This document shows positions 21,051 to 31,333 of a stretch of 45,628 nt of DNA, piece by piece; positions within the stretch are counted from its first letter, which is position 1; every line of letters begins with the position of its first letter. This DNA comes from Tulasnella sp. 424 (Eukaryota > Basidiomycota > Agaricomycetes > Cantharellales > Tulasnellaceae). Location: contig WSUB01000249.1 of assembly GCA_019633425.1 (NCBI GenBank), positions 1 through 45,628 on the forward strand. The letters are read 5' to 3'. A model generated the notes under the pieces. That model worked only from the letters and a program-made list of their open reading frames with translations. It was not told where the DNA came from and did not search any database. The translations under genes were made by a program, and so were the position numbers.

Positions 21051-22756
21051 TGGCCAAATCTGTACAATGCCTTTGAAAGTCTTCATTCTGCGCGGAGGGA
21101 GCAACGCGTCGACGAAAATGGAAGGTCATCAATCTCTGTTCCGCCAAGGTTGACAATTGTAACCGATAGACGTCCGAGAAGAGAAGAGGGCTTTCTCGCC
21201 GATGACAGTTCCGTGGTTGGAGCAGCCGAGGAATTCGAAGCTGTTGAGCACTGTAAGCAGCGTAGATCCATCCCAAGGAGGCTATTCTTGGCTCTGTTGC
21301 GCGAAAGTCGGGTGAGACATTCGGCTGCAAATGGGATGACATATCGGCGATTCAGCCTATGCCTTGCGAATATCTATGATGCGGCACCACAGCGCACAGC
21401 GAATCAGGTGAGCACAAATTGGATTTCCAGCGAAGAGGAAGTGCCTCAGGCTCATAGCGAAGCTTTCAAGATGCTGCGGTCGGCATTTTGGCTGACGGGT
21501 AAAATCGGGGTATCATGCCAAATCCGCCAATGAGAATCATGTCCGAGACCTCTTCCTGTTGGTGCCCGGACGACATCATCACTCTGGGTAATAGTATGTA
21601 ATGAGCGTGTTGAAAACCCGGCATAATGTGTGGCAAGTGCTCCGGTGGGCTTGCCGAAAGGAGGAAGCGACTTCCAAGACAAATTCTTCCGCTTGATGTC
21701 TCGGCGCCGAGCCTGCCAAGATCTATTTTTGTTCAGCCAAGCCACTATGGCAGCACGATATCGAGCGGGAAAATCATACGTCGATGTCGGGTGCCGCTTA
21801 GATTATAATCCGACGCTGCATACACGCTAGGATATGATGGAGCAGGGAACAAAATGATGAGTTCTCACGTATACTCTATGTTCGTATTTGTCAGCAGTCT
21901 AATCCTCCGCCGATGGAATTGCTCCCGAGCCAACATGTTAACAGTGTATGGAAGACCAGCAAACATACTAATTGGAAAAAACCTCACCATATATAAATTA
22001 GCTTATGCTGTACGACTTTCAGCGCCTAGCGAGAGATCCTGCATTCGGATTCATCACTGTGTCGCGCCACCCGCAACGGAGCACTTACCTATTGAGGGTA
22101 CTCCAGCATCCTTTATACGAGCCAAGGAGAAAATAAAACCCACATGTGTTTATCATTGCTGAGTGTTAGGCTGATTGAGGCTGCCACAGTTTGTCCTTGT
22201 CGCCGTGTTGATATTTGATATGGTGCGAAGACTGTTACCTACAAGGGTCGTGGCCTTGGAGAGTCTGGAACATCTCCTCTGCAACTTGAAGTAATTGTAT
22301 AACTGTGAACCATCGTTGGCACGGGAGAGCAAACGTTTTGGGGACTTATGTAAAAGAAGTATCCCGATCCTTGTTGCCCAGAATCCGAGTGCCGTGATGG
22401 AGCTTTCACGAAACCAAGATGATTTATATCCGCTATAGATTTTCACAAGAATGTATGCCCTTTGGCTCTATTGCCGTTTCGTTTAAAGGCTACCTGTCAG
22501 TTCGGGCATACCGGGTTCCCACTCCAAACTAGTCCGTCGATACACAAATTTAACGCATTCAGCGAGTCTCAGCACTAGTCTTGTACATAATTAAACCACA
22601 TTCAGAAATATCGTTTTCCTGGTTATGTTTTGGTCCTTTAGGGATAGCGTGCCTGCTCTGATGACAGAGCTCGGCGATAACGCTCTCAAGCGGCACCTAT
22701 CATCAAGTTCCGCGTTACGGCTCCATTGCACCTTCCGTTCACCCAACCTGCCTATT
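21051..22756. other. Long intergenic stretch without a supported gene
   Basis: The right-hand 5' flank of the second cellulase. A + strand frame at 21033-21533 starts inside the cellulase promoter and has no recognisable domain, so I treat it as chance. A minus-strand frame at 22153-22446 (97 residues) is also unsupported. AT content rises between about 21830 and 22620. Confidence 0.4.
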
Positions 22757-25166
22757 ATGGAACTTTCTTCGTCTACCAGCTCAACCACCGCAAGTGACTG
22801 GGCGCGGAACCCTAAGCAAGCGCGGATCAAAGTGGTCGAGTATTTTACGATGAAGCATCTCGGATACCTCTGCGCCCGCATGCCAGCGGCATGGTGCTCT
22901 TCAGAGGATGTAGACAAAGCGTTAACGATTGACTTTCCTTTTACGACGAAGGAGGATACCCCGAGGGATGTTATCAAGTTGGAGGTATGTATCTGCATTC
23001 TGGTGATCCGGTCACAGGGCTAGGTCGTGACAGTTTTCCGGTGCTCGTTTCTTCTGACGATGATGCCTTGTACGACCAGAAATCGTTCAAGCGACCCAAA
23101 AACGAACCTGTTTTTCTCTCTCTTGTGGATGGCCCTAAGATCGGGGGGAATGTACCTGCGTGTTATTCCATTACCGCGTGTACAATAAGTAAGCTTGATC
23201 GAATTTACGTCTTGTCCTTCTATTGAAAACTACCTTTTTTTACCCCGTCTCTTATTGATCAACCCCCGGACCACCCCGTGATTATCAGCTGGAGAATCCT
23301 TTGAGTCGTGGGACGAACCCAAGAAGCCGCAGTTAAAGTGCTGGAGCTTGCAGGGCGTCCTGGATTGTGGAGATCCAGAGTTGCAGGCGTTGGCAAAAGG
23401 TGGACCGGGTTGTAAGTTCGCTTCACATTCTTTCCCCACTCGGGTCGTGGTATCATTCTATGGGGCCTGGTGCATATATTGCACCTTTTGCTGATCTACG
23501 ACGATTTGCACGTTTTGGGGCGCAGTGGGATTCGCCTGGTTGTCATTCGTCCTCAACCGTACAGCGGTTGGACCCGCGCGTGGTCTAGACAACGAGCCGG
23601 TACACGAGTCGAAGGGGGCCGTACTTTGCGTTCCTCAGGCTTTACTCAAATCTGTTCCGGGGTTGGAAGAGCCTAGTCCTCGAGTGGTACGTGCCCCCCA
23701 ATGTGCTTCCACCCTGCTTGACGCGGCCCGGTCTAATGTCGTGGCATCGCTTATCTCCTTTCGGAACAGAGATTAATCCTGGAGCCTGTCGTTTGAATCG
23801 TGTTTCTCGGAGTATTGTCAATAGATGGTTAGGCGAGGACTTGGCGGCATCGGGCTCGCCGCGCCGCGAACTGAGGTTCATCTTGCTTGATTGCTTGAAA
23901 GGAACAGCCTGGGACCTCTCCCATGAGCGGCATTGTCCTTACAACGCTCAAGAAGCTCCATGCTTCGGTCTTACTAAGCAAAGCGGGCGAAGATCGACCT
24001 CAGCTTCTGTATGCCGGCCGTAATACCGAGCTCTGGGGATGTCTTCTCTACAGATGCATCGAGGTTGCAATGCCGCATCACCGGTTTGCAGTGCACAAAG
24101 TATAATAATAACGATTTATTAGATGCGGGGATCTATTCGGGGCCCATGTCCTCGTGTAAAAACCCACGGACCCCCCAGGGCGGGGTGCAGCGGACACATG
24201 CATAAAAACCTATCGATATCCTCAGGTAGACGCGGACCTCATCGCATCCCCTGAAGCCCACCTCCCACCTCCCCACACGAAGTGGATTCTATCGATGTCG
24301 CCTCTTAACGCCCGTATCCAGCTGTTTGATGCGGTTACTGGAGAGCATGTTGGATATTTTTGGGCTCTTCAACCTGGGACATGGTGTAAAGCCGATAAAC
24401 CTAACCAAGCAATGGTTGTAGAGATCCCTGACGGGAGTGAAAATCTGTCGTTGAAGATATTAGTACGTGTCTCATTGATTGATTGCACGAAAGACCTTCT
24501 CTTCGCATGTTTAATTTAGGCGGTGTATGAATAGAAAGCGGACCTGGGACTTGGGGAGATGTTCCTCGTCCCTGCGTACGCGGGTCCCACTCACCCCTTG
24601 ATGAGCTTCGTACTAGATGGAAGAACTGCCTGTAAGTTGAATCTTGCTGCCCACATACCTCGCCAAATTACTTACTGTCCGTCGATGGGAAAGCCGGACA
24701 GAGTGTGGCTCAAACGATGGGGGGCGAGGAGCTTTTCGGTCCACCCCAGCTTGATTTGTGGACTGTTGAAGAATCAGCGGAAGGTGCTATCAAGGAACTC
24801 AAGGCAAAAGCAGCTCTCGGAATGCAAAGTTAGTCCCTGCTCTCTTTGTTAACGGCACCTATATCAACAACGGTTGTGAACCGACTTCTTGCAGGATTCG
24901 ACTTAAGCTTTTGTTTGGTGGAAAACTCCGCCCCGACGAGCAGTGCCGGCACTGGAGGAGCAACTAGTGCGGATGGAATCGTACTTGGACTTCCGTCTCA
25001 TTACTTTCAGCCTGGTCAACCTGGTTCAACTGTGGGGAGACGAGTGGTAAGTCGGCGTCAATTCCGGCTTATTTGGGGGATCATTCGTTCACGCTTTGAG
25101 TCACAGCGTCTCCTGGTTGACCCCGCGGGCGATCCTCCCTTTGTGGTCGACGCACCGTCGTCATAA
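22757..25166 (+). CDS. Hypothetical multi-exon protein (model provisional; may be two genes)
   Basis: I do not recognise the family. Coding-like blocks joined by good splice sites: start MELSSSTSS at 22757 to 22984; a block with FPVLVSSDDDALYDQK and GPKIGGN joining in frame to GESFESWDEPKK and LQALAKGG (about 23400); LNRTAVGPARG...VCLPQ-like block to about 23694; then 23923-24105; then about 24226 to 24462 with IQLFDAVTGEHVGYFW; KADLGLGEMFLVPAYAGPTHP; GQSVAQTMGGEELFGPP with ELKAKAALGMQ; RFDLSFCLVEN with HYFQPGQPGSTVGRR; and a last exon ending DAPSS before TAA at 25164-25166. The later introns (from about 24463) keep frame perfectly. The first intron after 22984 does not keep frame with the best next block, and the joins at 23694-23923 are unresolved, so the front half may be decayed, contain an error, or belong to a separate gene. 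Confidence 0.5.
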
Positions 25167-25972
25167 GAACGTTTGAAGAATTGACGACAAAGTCCATTTA
25201 CGGCCGCCTCTCAGGGACCGGATGTGTACAGCGGGGATTCCGCGAAGTTCGGACCCCCCAAACACTAATGTTCTGTGGCTTGTGAAATTCTTACAATGGT
25301 CGGAGAGCGTTTAATGAGCATGTTGTACCGTGTACTTTCCTCCACCCTCTTCCTGGGGCGAAGGGTTCCCCAGAGATTGCCCCGGCGTCAATGTCGGAAA
25401 AGCCACCGGGTGCGTGCCTTCGGTAGGTAGGCAAAGCGCCCAAAAACGGATGCAAAGAAGTGAAGATTGAAGCTCCGTCCACAGCGCCTTGATACGCGGC
25501 TTCAAGGTTGCCGTTTGACTGGCAGTCGAGCCCGGTCGGGGGAAATCGTGGAGGTTATTGGGGGGAAATGACTCGAGAAATTTGCAGAAGAAGGTTGAGA
25601 TAATAAGATAAAAATCCCTCATGCCGATGGTTGGATCGCAAATATCGAGCATCTCCTGAGCCATCCCGAAGACACGAGGAGAGAACAGCGCCTCAGGCTA
25701 CACGGTGTCTTCGTGGCACAGCCTTGGGTTTCTCACATAAGCCGGATACCGTAGTGTCTCATTCAACTCCCTCTCCCTCCCGCCCGCATCTTTTCTACTC
25801 CCCCCAACCACCCCCAGTCCACTTTCCACATCCAAACTCACAAGACTCCTTCCAACTACCAAGGAGAACTCTTCGCTCGGGCCAGAAACTCAAGCAAGTC
25901 TGCAATCACCGAGAATCCCCGTTCGGTGGTTAGAATTGAAATCGCGCCTCCAGGGCACTCGAATCGCAAGCA
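25167..25972. other. Promoter and leader region of the copper-fist gene
   Basis: No gene recognised; a minus-strand open frame at 25311-25664 has no supporting features. From about 25770 the + strand becomes a TC/C-rich leader typical of fungal promoters, and the last 150 bp resemble 15335-15452. Confidence 0.45.
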
Positions 25973-28900
25973 ATGGTACGTATGCTCCACCACTCCATAC
26001 ACGATACACAGGTTCGCAATGGAGAACTGACCAGGGCTTTCGCTCGTCATAGGTTGTTGTAGACGGAAAGAAGTTTGCTTGGTGAGTCGAAGTCGACGCG
26101 CTGCACCTCCGTTACCCCGCTCTGACCGTCGGTCCCTTGAAACCCCTAAGCTCAACATGTATCAAAGGCCACAGATCAAGTTCATGTAATCATTTAGACC
26201 GTGCTCTGTTTGCTATCAGAGCAAAGGCACGTCCAAATGGCTCATCCTGACTCTCCTTACCAATATCTGACTATCCATCGGCATCCAGGGGCGACCCGTA
26301 TCCCAGTGCGAACACTGTCGAGAACTGAGGAAGACCAAGCAAGTCCACGTCAAATGCGAATGCGACACAAAGCCGCCTATCAGTCCAATTCCAGATCCCG
26401 AAGGCCAGCCCGTGGTAGCACGGAAAGGCATGTCAAAAAGTCTGATCTGTTGTGGCCTTATCTCACCCTTATCACTGTACAGGTGCACGCAAGGTCAAGA
26501 CATTAGAGACTCAGAAACCAGCCTTCCCGAATGGCATTACCGACATGGAAGAAGCGAAGAGGCATCTCGCTCTGCTAGAGGCAAACGAGGCAGCCGGTGA
26601 GCCTGTTCGGTCCGTTGCACGTGTTTTCGTAATCCTGACAACAGGCTTTGTAATAGCCCACGAGCCTGGCTGTACTTGCAAAGACGGCGGATCATGCAGT
26701 TGTTGTACGGACCGCTACATCCCAAAGCACGCCCGCGGAGACAGTTCGACGAGTGGTCCATCCTCGTCACGCGGACATGGCAGTCGGCCCTCAATATCAC
26801 TCACGATACCCCCCTCCACCGACGGCCCCCAGTCACCGGCTCGTGCCACAACGCCGACTCACACACGAAGAGGCTCTCATAGTCGAAGTCCCAGTCGCAG
26901 CAACATGCATAATGCTACAGAGGGTCACATCATCGGCGGCAGTCCAAACGACCATCGACAACATGCAGCGCATTATTCCCCTTATCCCAATGTTAACGGA
27001 GCTTACAACCAGTCGCCATCATCAGCTGCCGCAGCTTCCATGTCTCCATCCCATCTTGCACCTCCCGGCTTGGATGGCTACTATGGCTCCGACATTTCGG
27101 CTCCGTCGTCGCCTCTCAGTGTCGACTTCGATGTTCATTCAGGTCGGAACAGTCCCTTCGACTTCGCCAACATTCCCGGAACACCAACGCACCTTCAAAC
27201 AGGCAGCAATGGGCTGTTCGGGCCTGGTGATTTGGCAGCCGCTGAGGCCATACAAGGGATGAATTTGGTTGGCGGTAATTCGTCACCGCATTCGGCTACG
27301 GTTGGGCCTGGAAATCCGATGGAAATACTTTCGTCATCCATGAACCAGAGACTCAGTCCAATTGCACCGTTCGGCCAGTACCGTCAAACCCAACAAGATA
27401 TGCCTTCTCCTATCTCCCCGACCACTCCTCAGTTCCTCAGCCCCACCGAGAGTGCCCAGACAAGTCCGACGTCATATGTCCCACTTCAACAGGCTTTCAA
27501 CTCCAGCCTGAACTCCTCCGTCGACCCATTCACCGCTTCGGGTTTCATGGGTACCAACTTTACCGGGGCAGGCCAACAGTATGCCGACGTATTTGATGGG
27601 GACATGGATCCAAATGACGGTGGCGGAATGTTGTTCGGTAACGGCGATCGTAGTCGGAGAGGAAGTCATCAGAGTATTGGGTCCAGTCATAGCGGACACG
27701 GTGGCTTCTTGCAGCCTAATGCCGCTAGTCCCTATCCCCCAGGTTCCGCAGCCGCCAGTCCTAACATGGGTGTTATTTCCGATCTCAGCAATGAGTTGGC
27801 GATGCTTGGACAGGACGGTATGGGCAATCCCACCTGCTCGTCATCGACGAGAGGTTGTACGTGCTTAAACCTGGATGGCACCCCCAAGCCTCATGGTGAA
27901 AGATGTGCGCTGGACAACTGTCCTTGCTGCGCTCGGAGGGACTTTAATGGAATGTCCGTCAATGCATGGTTAGGAGGGGGCAGTAACACCAGTGGCTTCG
28001 CCATTTCGACAGAAAGGGACACGGGCAACATTGGCGGAGTTTCGACCTCAGCAAATGGGAACCCATCTTCGGTGCCGTCGTCACTAAACATGGGGTACCC
28101 TCAAAGTCTCCAGATCCCGATGCAAGCCGGCCGAAGTCGATCATCGTCCCAATCGTCCCAGATATCCAACGCGTCTTTCTCGTCGCTCACCAATGGGATG
28201 GGTGGGATGGATATATCGATAGCGGGAGGCGGAGGGGGGGCTGGGCTCGGCCGGGCCAATTCAACAGGTCAAATAGGACGCGGATCCAAGTACAAGCACA
28301 TCGCACCAAAACCGACTCATCATAATACCGAGCCTATAACGAGCCGTGCGAGTGCAATGCAGTCGGCTCAGAATGGTGCTGCGTCGACCGGTTCTCAACA
28401 GTCGTTCTCGTTCCCAAGAACGACTGGTGGGGCTCTGGGACCGAATCAATCTTCCCCAGCTCTGATTGTTACCCAACCTCAGCCGACCGACGGGACTTCT
28501 CTCGAGCAACTTTTCCAAGGCACGCTCGATGGTTCGCCAGACTCTAGACAGAGCCTGTTTGGAGGGAGCAACTCGAACCCTAACTTTGGGAATGGGGGTA
28601 TGACGCTGAACCAGTCTTACAACCCAAAACCGCTGTTCGAATTTGCCAACCCTGGCACGACCTCGCCATCGATGCCCGATATCCGCCATTCACGAAACTT
28701 GTCGCATCCCACCAACCTACAAACAATCACTACGTCAATATCAGGACCTCCTTCGCCGCACCTGCACTCGCAAATACATTTCGGCGATGCCAGTGGCAGT
28801 GGTTCGGGTCCTTCTTCTCCACTTTTGCATCACCCGTCGTCACCAAGTCCCAACTCCCCTCTTATGACGCAACCGTCCTCACCTTCCATGCATCATCCTC

Positions 28901-29112
28901 CTCCAATGATCACCGTCTCACACGGTCGTTCGCAATCGTCTTCCTCGGGATTGCTGGAGCCTCGACCGTTACACTTCAGTCATCATGCAAGTGGGCATAG
29001 TCGATCTGCCTCAGCCTCCCGTTTGGATGCGCCTGGGAGTTTCAAGGTGATTATCACCCCAGCTTCGCCTCATCCTGGAGGTTCAGGTTCGACTTCTGGT
29101 CCACAACAGTAA
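25973..29112 (+). CDS. Copper-fist transcription factor (Mac1/Cuf1/Ace1-type)
   Basis: Exons 25973-25975 (ATG alone), 26053-26081, 26151-26226, 26289-26439, 26483-26596 and 26657-29112 encode 942 aa. The N-terminus reads MVVVDGKKFACSTC, then IKGHRSSSCNHLDR, giving zinc ligands C11, C14, C23 and H25 at the canonical spacing, followed by KGRPVSQCEHC with the minor-groove (K/R)GRP motif and VHVKCECD. Two Cys-rich clusters follow: GCTCKDGGSCSCC (about residue 130) and CTCLNLDG...CALDNCPCC (about 510-540), like the copper-sensing clusters of Mac1/Cuf1. The rest is Ser/Pro/Gly-rich. Intron 3 (26227-26288) is GC-AG. Without it a stop (TGA) follows at once, so it is essential to the model. The 43-bp intron 4 (donor GTCTGA) is the least certain. 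Known role of the family: nuclear regulators of copper homeostasis; whether it senses copper is inference. Confidence 0.9.
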
Positions 29113-30010
29113 TCATGCTATGGGCACTTCGTAGGGGTTTAATTATGAGGTCGTGTCTTTTCCTCGAGGCGATATAGATGTTGGACGTTTTGGGACTTTT
29201 CTTTGTTTTTAGATTCTTCGATTTTTCGTCATCGTTGTATCTCGCCTACATCTTGTTTCTCCTCGTTCTCTTATCTTTCAAATTTTTTCCGTGTGTGCCT
29301 TTCTCTTCTTCTCTCCACCTTTGAAATTGGCTTCTCAACCAACTCCACTGTATGCTATGTTTTCGGATTTCGCTCGAGTTTTCCAACAACAAACCCCCTT
29401 TTATCCACGGTTACCCCACCTGGCTTCGCATTTTTTTCGTGTTCTTCATCAACTGTATAGTAGTCTTCCGTCGTTACTGGAATCACAAAAGACCATTGCA
29501 ATTGAGCATTAGATATCGGGCGAGGGGTTTTAAATGCGGTGGATTAGTAATTTACACCACGCTGGTGAGGGTGGAGGTTTTCATTTCTCTTGACTAGTGC
29601 GGAAGTCGGGACGACCGTAGAAGAGTTCGATTTCGGCTCTCGGCCTCATCACTTCAATTTGCCCACTTTACCCTTACAACCCGTCCGAATTAAGCATAAA
29701 AGGACATTTATATCATTTAGTCTTATATGTAGCTTATGTGTATAATAGATTCAAGCAGGAGCGTATTGCTGGGTTGGCTGACGCGTCAGGCCTGACGGGT
29801 GGACAATGATGACAGCAACGAGTGTGGATAACAAAGCGCTAGAGCCGAGGCGGGCCGTGCCTTGGGCAGCCATATAACCACACTACTGCCCGCTTTCTCG
29901 ATCGAAATTTTGTAGGAACGAGTATCGAGGTGGTGTATTGCACTGGTGGAAGGCGTTGTATCATGATGACTCTTTGGCATGGGGCATCTATCCGATTCTA
30001 GTTAGACTCG
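29113..30010. other. 3' flank without a supported gene
   Basis: T-rich from about 29180 to 29480, as in a long 3' untranslated region. Small open frames within it lack any feature. Nothing else is recognised before 30011. Confidence 0.45.
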
Positions 30011-30520
30011 ATGCTGATTCAGCATATGGAACCCCTAATGTATCCGAGACTGCGTTTCGAGAAAGGATTACCTCGAGCCTTTGTTCTAGCTAAGGATTTG
30101 GCTTGGCACAGCGCTTGGGACAAGTTGCCGGGTTTAATTCACTTCGTTCAACGACCTGGAAAGCCCCGCGAATTCCTCGAGGTTTTCCGCGTGTTAGAGT
30201 TCGGAATTTGCTTTCGAATGGGTTTGCTTATACTACCTATTTTACAAGGCGACATGCTTAACGGCCAAAAGATTGTGTTGCTTGACTCCGGCACGCTCAA
30301 GAAGGTCGACAGGGCCCGCAAAAATACCGTTTACTTCCTCAGCTCTCCAATTACTCGAAACCGCCAGAGGTATCAATTTTCGGGGCCCGAAACGCTGTCG
30401 CCAGGAATCCTTCTATTAGATGTGTTCCCGCGGATCCTTGATCGAGATATCTTCAATTTGACTTGTGAAAGACATGCTGGGCTCTCTTCTGATGGATTGC
30501 CCGTTACCATGATTTGTTAA
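30011..30520 (+). CDS. Hypothetical intronless protein (169 aa)
   Basis: A clean ATG-to-TAA frame of 169 codons without introns. No known domain is recognised. It contains one moderately hydrophobic stretch (FRMGLLILPILQG, about residues 68-80), several Arg/Lys clusters and no signal peptide. It is an orphan between the copper-fist gene and the kinase-TPR gene. It could be a chance frame or a relic of a larger gene. Confidence 0.35.
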   Translation: MLIQHMEPLMYPRLRFEKGLPRAFVLAKDLAWHSAWDKLPGLIHFVQRPGKPREFLEVFRVLEFGICFRMGLLILPILQGDMLNGQKIVLLDSGTLKKVDRARKNTVYFLSSPITRNRQRYQFSGPETLSPGILLLDVFPRILDRDIFNLTCERHAGLSSDGLPVTMIC

Positions 30521-30874
30521 ACATTGGCCAACGAACATCGGCCTTCCCTTTCGGCTTGATTAGGCAGGTACTAAGCTATTAATATGATTGGATGGTTGTT
30601 GCGAGGATGTCTCGAGTGTGTCGTTTGTACTCATTAGAGGCTCAATTGGAACCAAGATAGCGGATCCAATTCAGTCGCCTTACTTACGACCAAGTCTGAC
30701 CTGCTTCTGCCACAAAACAGCGCCTTAACCAACGCTGTCTAAAGGACCCCTAATCTCGCTAACGAAACAAGGCTCTGAAAGCAAATTCTGAGCGGTTTGC
30801 CCCTACTCCCGGTGCGAGTAATGTCGAGCATCGTAGCGCGGCGAATTCGCTACCCTGTGGAGGACTACGGTAAA
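30521..30874. other. Intergenic, nothing recognised
   Basis: About 350 bp with no open frame or repeat that I can place, directly before the first copy of a dispersed repeat. Confidence 0.4.
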
Positions 30875-31165
30875 ACCGGTTCCGATGGTCAAAGCTGTGT
30901 ATGCCGTAAGCCGACCGACGTCTCGGCATTTTCGACGATTCCCGACTCTCGCTGCACCTCTATGCTCATTACCACCGAGTTACACTACATGCAAGGGTTG
31001 ATCGATATGGATGATAACGGTCAAGAGCCGTTAGCAGGTTTATCATGGTATTGACTGTTGCCGGCTCGGCGGCAGCTGAACCGATAGTGTCGCCAACTGA
31101 TACTCTATCTATAGAACCGCAACAACGCGAGGTCCCCAAATCAGCATCCCATAATATTGGATACA
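30875..31165 (+). repeat. Dispersed low-copy repeat, copy R1
   Basis: Starts ACCGGTTCCGATGGTCAAAG and includes GTATGCCGTAAGC, CTCTATGCTCAT, GGTCAAGAGC..TAGCAGG and GTGTCGC/CAACTGA segments. Related copies are at 34705-34900, 37510-37880, 41268-41480 and 42035-42306. This copy lies just past the 3' end of the kinase-TPR gene. Confidence 0.7.
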
Positions 31166-31333
31166 ACAAAAGTCGAGTTGTCCTATCAAAATCAAGGCCA
31201 TTGTGCAAGGAAACGAATACAAAAGCTGGAAAAAGGCCATTGCGTAAGTGGATGTGCAATGCTATGAAGCGGTGGCGATAAATGAATCCCGAGATTGCAG
31301 TGGAGACAGATACATACAGGGAGGAAACTCGGA

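Noticed and set aside
21033..21533. 166-codon + strand open frame
   Set aside because: Its first part lies in the duplicated cellulase promoter. It has no domain or splice support, and the matching region at the first locus is not open in the same way.
22153..22446. 97-codon minus-strand frame with a vaguely caleosin-like look
   Set aside because: No EF-hand, haem histidines or splice continuity could be found.
25311..25664. 117-codon minus-strand frame upstream of the copper-fist gene
   Set aside because: No domain or conserved counterpart at the duplicated locus; it is in promoter DNA.
26190..26300. Copper-fist zinc module appeared broken by two frameshifts and a missing cysteine
   Set aside because: Placing the acceptor at 26150 and a GC-AG intron at 26227-26288 restores the complete module in one frame with typical intron length.
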